Below are positions 33,040 through 42,579 of a DNA stretch of 64,000 bases, in pieces (the stretch's first letter is position 1; each line of letters begins with the position of its first letter). This stretch comes from DATGMP01 sp035293565. GTDB taxonomy: Bacteria > Pseudomonadota > Alphaproteobacteria > BOG-932 > Roseiterribacteraceae. Both the position numbers and the translations under genes were made by a program. The stretch lies in contig DATGMP010000106.1 of assembly GCA_035293565.1 (NCBI GenBank), forward strand, positions 1 to 64,000, in the 5' to 3' direction. Under the pieces are notes generated by a model that searched no databases, was not told the DNA's origin, and saw only the letters and a list, made by a program, of their open reading frames with translations.

Positions 33040-34038
33040 ATGAGCGAATTCATCCTCGAACCCCAGGACGAATACCCGCATCGGCCAGACGCTTCGTCCA
33101 ACTTCAACGAGAGCGTCTACACCAACGCCTTCAAGCCCGACGGCACGGTCGGCGGCTGGATGCGTCTCGGCAACCGCGTGAATGAGGGCTATGCCGAGCT
33201 GTCGGTCTGCCTTTATCTCCCCGGTGGGCGTGTCGCCTGCCGGTTCGGGCGGCCGGAGATCAAGGCCAATGAGCGCTTCGCGGCCGGCGGGCTCGAATAT
33301 GACGTGGTCGAGCCTTTCGAGCGCATGACGATGCGCTATGACGGCGAGGTGGTGCTGCTCGACGATCCCAACCTGTTGCGCGAGCCCAAGCGGCTCGGTG
33401 AAGCGCGGAAGGCGTCGGCTTCGGTGGTTTTCGCACACACCGGCCTCTCGCCGATTCATGGCGGCCGGCCGACCTCGCCGACGCAGGAGACGATGTACGG
33501 CCGCGATTTCTCGCTGAACCATTTCAACCAGCACACCAAGGTCGAAGGCGCGATCCGGGTGGGCGGCGAGGAATGGAAACTGGACGGGTTCGGCTGGCGC
33601 GACCATTCCTGGGGGCCCCGCTACTGGCAGAGCATCTATTGGTATCGGCTGTTTATCGCGACTTTCCCGGACGGCCGCGCCTTCATGCTGCTGAAGATCA
33701 CCGACAAGGGCGGCCGCGCGCGCCGTGTCGGCGTGCTGCTGGTCGACGGGCAGTATGAGGACGTTGTCGACATGGATGTGACGACCCAATGGTCCGACGC
33801 GCAGGATCCGGCGCGTATAACGCTGGGCGTGCGTACTGCGACGCGTCGCGAGCTGATCACAGGCGAGGTGCTGACAATGGCGCCGCTGCGCAACCGTCGC
33901 CAGGTCGGCGAGCAGACGCTCGTGTCGCGTATCGCCGAGGGTTATACGAAGTTTACCTGGAACGGTGTCGCCGGCTACGGCATGACCGAGTACATCGAGC
34001 GCATCGAGGATGGCCGGCTCGTCGGCTTTCCGCTCTGA
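33040..34038 (+). CDS. DUF7064/DUF7065-type protein (CrtC-like beta fold)
   Basis: A 332-residue protein, with no signal peptide, rich in beta strands. The central motif DGFGWRDHSWGPRYW (about residues 186-200) is the signature of the DUF7064 group, formerly annotated as hydroxyneurosporene synthase-like, and the N-terminal half (FNESVYTNAFKPDGTVGG; LYLPGGRVACRFGRP) matches the paired DUF7065. The conserved Arg-Asp-His suggests a hydratase, dehydratase or ligand-binding pocket, but no activity is established for these proteins. It lies between the carboxylase and the kinase-like gene, so it may act on an intermediate of the same pathway. Confidence 0.75.
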   Translation: MSEFILEPQDEYPHRPDASSNFNESVYTNAFKPDGTVGGWMRLGNRVNEGYAELSVCLYLPGGRVACRFGRPEIKANERFAAGGLEYDVVEPFERMTMRYDGEVVLLDDPNLLREPKRLGEARKASASVVFAHTGLSPIHGGRPTSPTQETMYGRDFSLNHFNQHTKVEGAIRVGGEEWKLDGFGWRDHSWGPRYWQSIYWYRLFIATFPDGRAFMLLKITDKGGRARRVGVLLVDGQYEDVVDMDVTTQWSDAQDPARITLGVRTATRRELITGEVLTMAPLRNRRQVGEQTLVSRIAEGYTKFTWNGVAGYGMTEYIERIEDGRLVGFPL

Positions 34039-34053
34039 GCCATTCATGCGGCG

Positions 34054-35043
34054 ATGACCGACTCGTTCGACGATATCCGACGCGCGGTCCGGCGGCGCTT
34101 CGGCGACGGCGCCCGGATCGAGAACATCGTCGTGCCGACTCTTGGCGGCGTAAACCGCACCGTTCTGTTCGATCTCGTCCAAGACGGAACGTCGCGCCGG
34201 CTGGTCTCGCGGCAAGAGACTTACACCGCAGAGGATAGTCCGTTTCTCGCGACTGTCGACCAGTTCCGCGCGATGAAGCTCGCCTTCGATCATGGCGTGC
34301 CGGTGCCGGAGCCCGTCTTCGAATATGATGCGGCCGACGGGATGGGGAACGGCTTCGTGACCGCGTTCGTGTCGGGCGAGACGATGCCGCAGCGCATCTT
34401 ACGCAGGCAGGATATCACCGAGATGCGCGGTAAGCTCACCGGGCAATTGGCGCACATTCTCGTTCAGCTCCATACGATCGATGTCGCCAAGGCTGGCTTT
34501 CTGGAATCCGCGCCGGATAGCGGCGATATCGTCGGCAAATTCCTCGAGCGCTACGACTCCTATGCCGAAGCGCATCCCGCAATCGAGCTCGGCTTCCGCT
34601 GGCTGGCGCGCAACAAGCGGCCGGCCGGCCGGCGCGCGCTGGTGCACGGCGACTTCCGGACTGGCAATTTCATGGTGGGCCCTGAGGGAGTCACAGCGGT
34701 GCTCGACTGGGAGTGCGCGCATTTGGGCCGGCCGATCGAGGATATCGGCTGGCTTTGCACGCGCTCCTGGCGCTTCGGGCAAGTCGAATTCCCTGTCGGT
34801 GGCCTCGGCCTACGCGAGCCATTCTACGCGGCCTATAAGGCGGCGGGCGGCGAGCGCATCGATCCGGAGGCCGTGCACTTCTGGGAGATTTTCGGCTTTG
34901 TGCGCTGGGCGATCTACAACATCATGCAGGCGCATGGGCATACGCATCGCGGGCGCCGCGGCGTTGCCTTCGCGGCGATGGGGCGCAACACTTGCTTGGT
35001 CGAGTACGAGCTCCTGATGACGCTCGCCGGCCGGTATTGCTGA
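34054..35043 (+). CDS. APH-family phosphotransferase, LvaA/ACAD10-11 kinase-like
   Basis: A 329-residue protein-kinase-like phosphotransferase. The catalytic loop ALVHGDFRTGNFMV and the metal-binding AVLDWECAHLGRPIEDIGW are intact, with an N-lobe Gly-rich region (VPTLGGVNRTVLFDL). Members next to acyl-CoA enzymes include LvaA of Pseudomonas putida and the N-terminal domains of ACAD10/11, which phosphorylate 4-hydroxyacyl-CoA. The next gene encodes a small DUF6285-type protein, the same pairing as lvaA-lvaB. I infer a hydroxyacyl-CoA kinase rather than an antibiotic kinase, because of the neighbours. Confidence 0.82.
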   Translation: MTDSFDDIRRAVRRRFGDGARIENIVVPTLGGVNRTVLFDLVQDGTSRRLVSRQETYTAEDSPFLATVDQFRAMKLAFDHGVPVPEPVFEYDAADGMGNGFVTAFVSGETMPQRILRRQDITEMRGKLTGQLAHILVQLHTIDVAKAGFLESAPDSGDIVGKFLERYDSYAEAHPAIELGFRWLARNKRPAGRRALVHGDFRTGNFMVGPEGVTAVLDWECAHLGRPIEDIGWLCTRSWRFGQVEFPVGGLGLREPFYAAYKAAGGERIDPEAVHFWEIFGFVRWAIYNIMQAHGHTHRGRRGVAFAAMGRNTCLVEYELLMTLAGRYC

Positions 35044-35055
35044 CGGAGAAATCGC

Positions 35056-35436
35056 ATGAGCCAGGACCGGCCCTCGATCAACGATCTGCTATCGACCGTG
35101 AAGCAATTCCTCGACGACGCCGGCCCGAAGATGGAGGGCGAGACTAAGTACCATGCGCAGGTCTCCTCCTATCTGCTCGGCATCTGCGAGCGCGAGCTGC
35201 GCCTGGGCGCCGCCTTCGACGAAGAGGAGCAGCGGAGGCTCGCCACTTTCCTCGGCAAGGAGGGTTCGCTGCCGGATCTCACGACGGAGCTTTGCGTCCG
35301 GATCCGCAGCGGCGCTTATGATGACCGCTGGGAGGAGGCTTTGGAACTTGTGCTCCGGGGCACCATCGACAAGGTGCGGATCGTGCGGCCGGGCGTGCTG
35401 GCCCCCGAGCATCGCGACGCGGCGGACAAGCAATAG
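35056..35436 (+). CDS. DUF6285-type small protein, LvaB-like
   Basis: A 126-residue helical protein. The segments YHAQVSSYLLGICERELRLG, LTTELCVRIRSGAYDD and the end TIDKVRIVRPGVL are characteristic of DUF6285 proteins. It starts 12 bases after the phosphotransferase, and this two-gene pairing recurs across acyl-CoA catabolic clusters. In the levulinate pathway the small LvaB partner is needed for full kinase activity, so a kinase partner role is likely. That LvaB itself belongs to DUF6285 is from memory and should be checked. Confidence 0.75.
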   Translation: MSQDRPSINDLLSTVKQFLDDAGPKMEGETKYHAQVSSYLLGICERELRLGAAFDEEEQRRLATFLGKEGSLPDLTTELCVRIRSGAYDDRWEEALELVLRGTIDKVRIVRPGVLAPEHRDAADKQ

Positions 35437-35445
35437 GGGGAAAGT

Positions 35446-36225
35446 ATGCAGATTATGAGCGGCGAGCGCGTAAGCCTGTCGATTGCGGACGGGATCGCGC
35501 GGATCACCTTCGTGAATGCGAAGGGCCACAATGCGATGGACATGAAGTTCTGCGAGGAGTTCAGCCGTGCGACGCTGGAGGCCGAGATCCATCCCGATGC
35601 GCGCGTGATCCTGATCACGGCTGAAGGCGACGTGTTCAGCCCAGGCGGCGACATCAATCATTTCGTCGCGCACAAGGACGACATCCAGGCCCATGTGCTC
35701 GACATGGCGACCCGCATTCATGTTGCGATCCTCAGCCTCGCGCGCGCGCCGGCGCCGGTGATCGCGGCGGTCAACGGCATGGCCGCCGGCGGCGGCTTCA
35801 GCCTTGTCGCGGGTTGCGACGTGGTGATCGCCAAGAAATCGGCCAAGTTCAACTCGGCCTTCACGCGCTCGGGCTTCACCCCTGATGCCGGTGGCACCTA
35901 TTGGTTCCCGCGCGTGGCCGGCGCCCGCAAGGCCTTCTGGATCATGGCGACCAACCCGACACTGACGGCCGACCAGGCCGCCGAGATCGGACTCGTCTCG
36001 CAGGTCGTCGACGATGACAAGTTTGACGCCGAGGTCGAGCGCATCGCGCGCCAGTTCGCCGATGCGGCGCCCGGTGCGCTCGGCGCCCTCAAGACCCTGT
36101 TCCGTTCCAGCCGCTCGGCGACTCTCGATGAGCAGCTCAACGCCGAAGCTCGCTCCATCGCCGCCCGCTGCGCGCTGCCGGAGACAATGGCGCGGCTGAT
36201 GGCTTTCGTGGAGAAGAAGCGGTAG
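35446..36225 (+). CDS. Enoyl-CoA hydratase/isomerase
   Basis: A 259-residue crotonase-fold enzyme. The oxyanion-hole segment FSPGGDINHFV and the second one VNGMAAGGGFSLVAGCDVVI are present, with the TPDAGGTYWFPR loop following. Where hydratases keep two catalytic Glu residues, the visible equivalents are Met-Ala-Ala-Gly-Gly-Gly-Phe and Thr-Pro-Asp-Ala-Gly-Gly, so one catalytic acid seems to be Asp and the other is missing; isomerase or another crotonase chemistry is therefore as likely as hydration. It is the last gene of the carboxylase operon, and its stop faces the VOC gene. Confidence 0.88.
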   Translation: MQIMSGERVSLSIADGIARITFVNAKGHNAMDMKFCEEFSRATLEAEIHPDARVILITAEGDVFSPGGDINHFVAHKDDIQAHVLDMATRIHVAILSLARAPAPVIAAVNGMAAGGGFSLVAGCDVVIAKKSAKFNSAFTRSGFTPDAGGTYWFPRVAGARKAFWIMATNPTLTADQAAEIGLVSQVVDDDKFDAEVERIARQFADAAPGALGALKTLFRSSRSATLDEQLNAEARSIAARCALPETMARLMAFVEKKR

Positions 36226-36263
36226 GGAGTCTTTCGCTCCGCAACTGAGGCTGTCGTCCGTGC

Positions 36264-36647
36264 TCAGCCGCCGCTGCCGTAAGGTCGGGTGATCACTTCC
36301 AGGTAGTGGCCGTCCGGATCGCGAAAATAGACGCCTCGCCCGCCGTCATTGTGATTGATTTCGCCGGGTCGGCTGCCCCTCGGATCGGCCCAGTATTCGA
36401 GGCCCCGAGCCTTGATGCGGTCGACAACAGCGTTGAAATCAGCCTCGCTGATCAGGAAGGCATAATGTTGCGGCCGGATCGGGCCCTCGGCGTCCGCAAA
36501 ATCAAGCGAGACGCCATTGTCCAGCTCCACGACGTCGAAGTGGGCGAAGCGGGTCGGCGCCGGCCGCCCTAGCATCTCCGCCAAGAACTTTGCTGAGGCG
36601 CTCTGGTTCGAGGACCAGACGATCGTGTGATTGAGTTGAACGGCCAT
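36264..36647 (-). CDS. VOC-family protein (glyoxalase/bleomycin-resistance-like)
   Basis: A 127-residue two-module VOC fold protein. It opens MAVQLNHTIVWSSNQSASAK with a metal-binding His, has a second His in PQHYAFLISEADF, and ends with GRGVYFRDPDGHYLEVITRP carrying Glu. These are the expected metal ligands for a dioxygenase, isomerase or glyoxalase. The function is not predictable. The ATG at 36647 matches the family start; an open extension to 36692 is not needed. It is convergent with the enoyl-CoA hydratase gene. Confidence 0.85.
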   Translation of the reverse strand: MAVQLNHTIVWSSNQSASAKFLAEMLGRPAPTRFAHFDVVELDNGVSLDFADAEGPIRPQHYAFLISEADFNAVVDRIKARGLEYWADPRGSRPGEINHNDGGRGVYFRDPDGHYLEVITRPYGSGG

Positions 36648-36987
36648 CACAGGAGTTCCGGTGAAGGAATTGAACTGATCTGGGCGCAGCAATGGTTCGT
36701 TTCAATCGCAGCCGTTCCCACGCCGCCCGGGACGCTCAGCCGTTTCCACCCCATGGCTCCCCGCGATTTTATCGAGACTTGCCGTGCCGGCGCGCTCGCG
36801 GGACTATGCGTGTCATGAAGTCCACGATCGACTTGCCAACGCCCAGGAGGCGGCAATGCCTGACGATAGGGATATCGGTTTACGGCGTGTCAGCCACAAA
36901 AGGCCAAAACTCAACGGTCTACGCGGTATCAGCGCCTTGGCGTCGACCGATACGCTCTCGGTGATCGGTCGGAGAAGGACCTGACAG
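36648..36987. other. Intergenic region between VOC and flavin oxidoreductase genes
   Basis: A 340-base stretch between two minus-strand genes. On the plus strand it contains a 42-codon reading frame (36856-36984) with a very good Shine-Dalgarno sequence, described separately. I see no tRNA, clear terminator or repeat in the remainder. Confidence 0.4.
36856..36984 (+). CDS. Possible 42-residue basic small protein
   Basis: An ATG at 36856 is preceded by AGGAGG (36845-36850) with a 5-base gap, the best ribosome-binding site in this part of the window. The frame runs 42 codons to a TGA. The product begins MPDDRDIGLRRVSHKRPK and ends VIGRRRT; it is basic, with no membrane segment and no recognised family. 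It is opposite in strand to both flanking genes. It could be coincidence in GC-rich DNA. Confidence 0.3.
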   Translation: MPDDRDIGLRRVSHKRPKLNGLRGISALASTDTLSVIGRRRT

Positions 36988-38385
36988 CTAATCCCCAGTG
37001 CGGATCCGCTCGACCAGCTGGGCCACGGTCGGGATGAAGCCGTTCGAGTAGAACGGATCGTCCTTGAAGCGGTAGGCGTTGTGGCCGGCGAACATCAGCT
37101 GGTGCTCGACATCGTCGGAATGGCTGATGTTCTGAAGCGTCTTCTGAATGCAGTAGGAGCGGGGGTCCGCTTTCTTGCCGGTCGAGCCGGCTTCATTCTG
37201 GGCCCAGTTGGAGAATTGGCAGGCCGAGAGGCAGCCCATGCAGTTGATCTGGTCCGTCAGGATCTCGTCGGCCTTCTGGGGCGTCACGAAGATCACGGTG
37301 TTGTCGGGCGTCTTCATGCCCTGCGAATAGCCTTGCGCCACCCACGCCTCGGCGCGCGAGCGGTCGTGCTCGGTCAGGAAGACGACGCGGCCGCGGCGGC
37401 CGATCGGGAACTCGACATTATGGTCGCCCACCGGTTCGACCGAGAAGGCGACCTGCCGCTCCGACCGCTCGCGGAGCTCGCCCATGAACGGGTTCACGAC
37501 CGCCGACGAATAGAAGCCGGTCGGGCTGAACTTGTTGAGTAAGATGTCGCCTTCGTTCAGCGAGCGCAGCCGCTCCTTCCACGCGTCGGAGATCGGGCTC
37601 TCCCGCGTCAGCAGCGGGCGCGTGCCGAACTGAAATGCGATCGGCCCCAGCTCCTTGCTATCGATCCAGTCTTCCCATTCGCGCAAGTACCAGACGCCGC
37701 CGGCCATGACGATCGGAACCTCGCCCAGGCCGTAGCCGCGCATCACCTCGCGCAGCGCCAGGACGCGCGGGTACGGTGCCTCGGGGTGGTGCGGGTCCTC
37801 GCTGTTGGAAAGGCCATTATGGCCGCCCGCCAGCCACGGGTCCTCATAGACCACGGCGCCGAGCCATTCGGGAAAGCGGTTGTAGGCCCGCCGCCAGAGG
37901 GCGTTGAAGGCCCGGCCGGAAGAGACGATCGGGTAGTAATAGACGCTGTAGTCGGCGCAGAGCTCGGCCAGCTTGTAGGGCATGCCTGCGCCGCAGGTGA
38001 CACCATGGATGAGGCCGCGCGCCCCCTCGAGCACGCCGTGCAGCACGCGCTCGGCGCCCGCCATCTCCCACAGCACGTTCATATGGATGCGGCCCTGGCC
38101 CCGCGACTGCTCATGCGCGATCTGGGCCTGGGTAATGCCGCCACGGATGGCGTAGTGCAGCAGCTCTTCGTGCCGCTCGCGGCGCGTGCGGCCATAATAG
38201 TGCTGTGGAATTGCGTTGCCGTGCGAATCATAGCTGTCGGCATTGACGCCCGAAAAGGTGCCGACGCCGCCCGCCAGCGCCCAGGCGCCGGAACTCTCGC
38301 CATTCGACACCGAAATGCCTTTGCCGCCCTCGATGAGCGGCAGCACCTCGGCGCCGGAAAGCCTGATCGGGTTCAGCTGTCTCAT
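36988..38385 (-). CDS. NAD(P)H-dependent flavin oxidoreductase (nitronate monooxygenase family), long form
   Basis: A 465-residue FMN TIM-barrel protein. The segments LIHGVTCGAGMPYKLAELC, PIVMAGGVWYLREWEDW and AFQFGTRPLLTRES are those of the 2-nitropropane dioxygenase/nitronate monooxygenase family, which also includes FabK-like enoyl reductases. It is over 100 residues longer than typical members. The extra C-terminal region has a cysteine cluster (INCMGCLSACQFSNW, about residues 382-396), spaced C-x2-C-x3-C, which may bind metal or Fe-S. Activity on nitronates is not established for this long form. It lies downstream of the REP-like element and the pnp terminator. Confidence 0.78.
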   Translation of the reverse strand: MRQLNPIRLSGAEVLPLIEGGKGISVSNGESSGAWALAGGVGTFSGVNADSYDSHGNAIPQHYYGRTRRERHEELLHYAIRGGITQAQIAHEQSRGQGRIHMNVLWEMAGAERVLHGVLEGARGLIHGVTCGAGMPYKLAELCADYSVYYYPIVSSGRAFNALWRRAYNRFPEWLGAVVYEDPWLAGGHNGLSNSEDPHHPEAPYPRVLALREVMRGYGLGEVPIVMAGGVWYLREWEDWIDSKELGPIAFQFGTRPLLTRESPISDAWKERLRSLNEGDILLNKFSPTGFYSSAVVNPFMGELRERSERQVAFSVEPVGDHNVEFPIGRRGRVVFLTEHDRSRAEAWVAQGYSQGMKTPDNTVIFVTPQKADEILTDQINCMGCLSACQFSNWAQNEAGSTGKKADPRSYCIQKTLQNISHSDDVEHQLMFAGHNAYRFKDDPFYSNGFIPTVAQLVERIRTGD

Positions 38386-38459
38386 CGATGCTCCGTCCGG
38401 TCCTTCTTGCCGCTTATATGGGGAACGCGCGCCGGATTTAGAGGGGTATTTTTCTCGTT

Positions 38460-38502
38460 GTCATTCCCGCGGACGCGGTCATTCCCGCTTCCGCGGGATG
38501 AC
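38460..38502. repeat. REP-like palindromic element, copy 2
   Basis: GTCATTCCCGC (38478-38488) pairs with GCGGGATGAC (38493-38502) around TTCC, and a further partial copy of GTCATTCCCGC begins at 38460. The unit is the same as in the element at 24949-25027. It lies between the pnp terminator and the flavin oxidoreductase start. Confidence 0.65.
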
Positions 38503-38510
38503 GAATAAGA

Positions 38511-38533
38511 GTGAGGCGGGAAGCCCGCCTCAC
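38511..38533 (-). terminator. Intrinsic terminator of the pnp operon
   Basis: GTGAGGCGGG and CCCGCCTCAC form a perfect 10-base stem with a 3-base loop, 9 bases past the pnp stop. On the minus strand the hairpin is followed by TCTTATT, a short T-rich tail, as expected for Rho-independent termination. Confidence 0.8.
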
Positions 38534-38542
38534 TCACACGTC

Positions 38543-40666
<2,124 letters not shown>

Positions 40667-40800
40667 GATTTTCCTTTCCAGCCGTCATCCGGCCCGCCCG
40701 ATTGCGGATCCGGACCCGAGCGTGCGGCCGGCCCGATTGCCGGCGCTTGCCCGCGTCGAATAGGTCTTCTCGACGTATGGACATGCGTTCGCTCCGCCGG

Positions 40801-40819
40801 CCCGGGAACCATTCCCGGG
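40801..40819 (-). promoter_or_regulatory. Hairpin in the rpsO-pnp spacer
   Basis: CCCGGGAA and TTCCCGGG form a perfect 8-base stem with a 3-base loop, midway in the 202-base rpsO-pnp gap. No T-tract follows. In enterobacteria an RNase III-processed stem in this position controls pnp autoregulation, so a similar role is possible here. Confidence 0.45.
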
Positions 40820-40868
40820 GGCGTGCGAGCCATGTCGAACCGTCGCGGAATTGCCCGTGGGGGCGAAC

Positions 40869-41138
40869 TCAGCGGCGCAGACCCAGGCGCTGAATGACCT
40901 CGTCATAGCGTGCCCGGTGCTTGTTCTTGAGGTAATCCAGCAGACGCCGGCGTTGGCCGACCATAACCAGCAGCCCGCGGCGGCTGTGGACGTCCTTCTT
41001 GTGCGTCTGCAGATGCTCCGTCAGGTTGCGGATCCTCTCGGAGAGGATCGCGATCTGAACTTCCGGCGAGCCGGTATCGCTCGCCGCCTTGCCGAACTCC
41101 TTCACGAGCTCGGACTTGCGCTCTGTCGTAATCGACAT
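40869..41138 (-). CDS. rpsO: Ribosomal protein S15
   Basis: An 89-residue small-subunit protein that binds 16S rRNA early in assembly. The sequence begins MSITTERKSELVKEFGKA, contains DTGSPEVQIAILSERIRNLT and SRRGLLVMVGQRRRLLDYLK, and ends in GLRR; it matches S15 along its whole length. It lies between truB (9-base gap) and pnp, the order conserved in most proteobacteria. Confidence 0.98.
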   Translation of the reverse strand: MSITTERKSELVKEFGKAASDTGSPEVQIAILSERIRNLTEHLQTHKKDVHSRRGLLVMVGQRRRLLDYLKNKHRARYDEVIQRLGLRR

Positions 41139-41147
41139 CGGTGCTCC

Positions 41148-42092
41148 TCATTGGGGCTCTAGGTTGAATACACGCACCGGCTGCGCTTCCGCTCTGTCGA
41201 TCCGCACCATCGCGACAGCGCGTCCGGCCGAAAGGGCCAGGGCGATGCCGGGCCCGCGCCGTTCGGCTACCATTTCAGCCAACCAGTCGCGGTGATGGTG
41301 CGTGAAGAGACCGACAGATTGTCCGCATCTCAGCCGCCGCGCTTCGTCCTCCGTCAGGGCCAACGCCGGGATGTCGTCCAGCGCGGTCTCGATCGGAAGG
41401 ACATGCTCGTCCAAACGCCCTATATCGTCGCAATCGGAATCAAAATCCACAAAAATCGCTTCCTCCGCGCGAAAACGCCCCACTGCGAGGCGTCGCAGCG
41501 CCGAAACGTGCCCAAATGTTCCAAGGGCTTGGCCCAGATCTCGGGCCAGCGCGCGGACATAGACTCCCTTGCCGGATTCGACCTCCAGAAGCGCGTGATC
41601 GAGATCGGTGGTCTCGATCAGCGAGAGCTTCCGGACTTCGACTTCGCGCGGCTTGAGCTCGGCCGGCTCTCCGGCACGGGCCAGGTCATAGGCGCGCTCA
41701 CCCGCGACCTTTATGGCGGAGAAGGCAGGCGGCGTCTGCCAGATGCGGCCGGTGAAGCGGGGCAGGGCCGAGGCGATGTCGTCGGCCGTCGGGCGGCCGA
41801 GGCTGGTCCGCGTCACCGGTCCCTCGGCATCGTCGGTCGCGCGCTCCTCGCCCCATCGGATGGTGAAGCGATAGATTTTCCGCGCTTCCATGAGGTAAGG
41901 CACGGTCTTTGTCGCCTCGCCCAGCGCGATCGGCAGCACGCCCGAGGCCAGCGGGTCGAGCGTGCCCGCATGACCCACGCGCGCGGCGCCGGTCAGGCGT
42001 CTCACTCGCCCGACCGCCTGGGTCGAGGTGGGGCCCACCGGCTTGTCGAGATTGATCCAGCCGTGAATCGCCCGGCCCTTGCGGCGTCGCAT
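41148..42092 (-). CDS. truB: tRNA pseudouridine(55) synthase
   Basis: A 314-residue enzyme that makes pseudouridine 55 in the T-loop of tRNAs. HGWINLDKPVGPTSTQAV opens the catalytic domain, and GHAGTLDPLASGVLPI contains the catalytic Asp. ATKTVPYLMEARKIYRF and YVRALARDLG are further TruB motifs. The start at 42092 (MRRRKGRAIHGW) lies 10 bases after the rbfA stop; an open frame continues upstream but overlaps rbfA and has no TruB similarity. Confidence 0.95.
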   Translation of the reverse strand: MRRRKGRAIHGWINLDKPVGPTSTQAVGRVRRLTGAARVGHAGTLDPLASGVLPIALGEATKTVPYLMEARKIYRFTIRWGEERATDDAEGPVTRTSLGRPTADDIASALPRFTGRIWQTPPAFSAIKVAGERAYDLARAGEPAELKPREVEVRKLSLIETTDLDHALLEVESGKGVYVRALARDLGQALGTFGHVSALRRLAVGRFRAEEAIFVDFDSDCDDIGRLDEHVLPIETALDDIPALALTEDEARRLRCGQSVGLFTHHHRDWLAEMVAERRGPGIALALSAGRAVAMVRIDRAEAQPVRVFNLEPQ

Positions 42093-42102
42093 CACTCGCG
42101 CC

Positions 42103-42534
42103 TTACGAGCCGGAGTCTGGCTCGATATCGCGCCGGACCTCGGGTGTGCGCAGCAGATCCTCGATCCGCTCGGCATAGCCGAAGGATGTGTCGAGCGCGA
42201 AGGTGATCCTGGGGGCGTAGCGTAGCTGCATGCGGTGGGCCAGTTGGCCCCTGAAGTAGGGCGCGGCATGGTTGAGCGCTGCCGCCGCCTCTTTGGCATG
42301 GGTGCCGCCAAGCGTCATCACAAAGGCCGTGGCATTCTTGAGATCGGGGCTCACCCTGACTTCGGTCACCGTGAGGTTGACATCTTGCAAGCCCGGATCG
42401 CGGGCATGACCCTCGCGTAGAATCTCGGTGAGCGCGTGGCGCATCTCTTCGCCCACGCGAAGCTGCCGCTGGCTGGGGCCATGGGATTCGCCGCGCCCTT
42501 TCGCGCGGGCGCCGCCTACATGACGTGACGACAA
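42103..42534 (-). CDS. rbfA: Ribosome-binding factor A
   Basis: A 143-residue KH-like protein for late 30S maturation. After a basic, flexible start (about residues 1-22) comes RQLRVGEEMRHALTEILR, then VTEVRVSPDLKNATAFVM and the end TPEVRRDIEPDSGS. It starts with TTG at 42534, supported by AAGGAG seven bases upstream; no in-frame ATG lies before the conserved region. It sits between infB (45-base gap) and truB (10-base gap). Confidence 0.93.
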   Translation of the reverse strand: MSSRHVGGARAKGRGESHGPSQRQLRVGEEMRHALTEILREGHARDPGLQDVNLTVTEVRVSPDLKNATAFVMTLGGTHAKEAAAALNHAAPYFRGQLAHRMQLRYAPRITFALDTSFGYAERIEDLLRTPEVRRDIEPDSGS

Positions 42535-42579
42535 GTTTCTTCTCCTTGAGGGCCCCGTGGCCCTTGGGCGCGGACCCGC

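Noticed and set aside
31921..34293. 790-codon minus-strand open frame across the carboxyltransferase, DUF7064 and kinase genes
   Set aside because: Antisense shadow of GC-rich coding DNA; it spans three clear genes and shows no domain.
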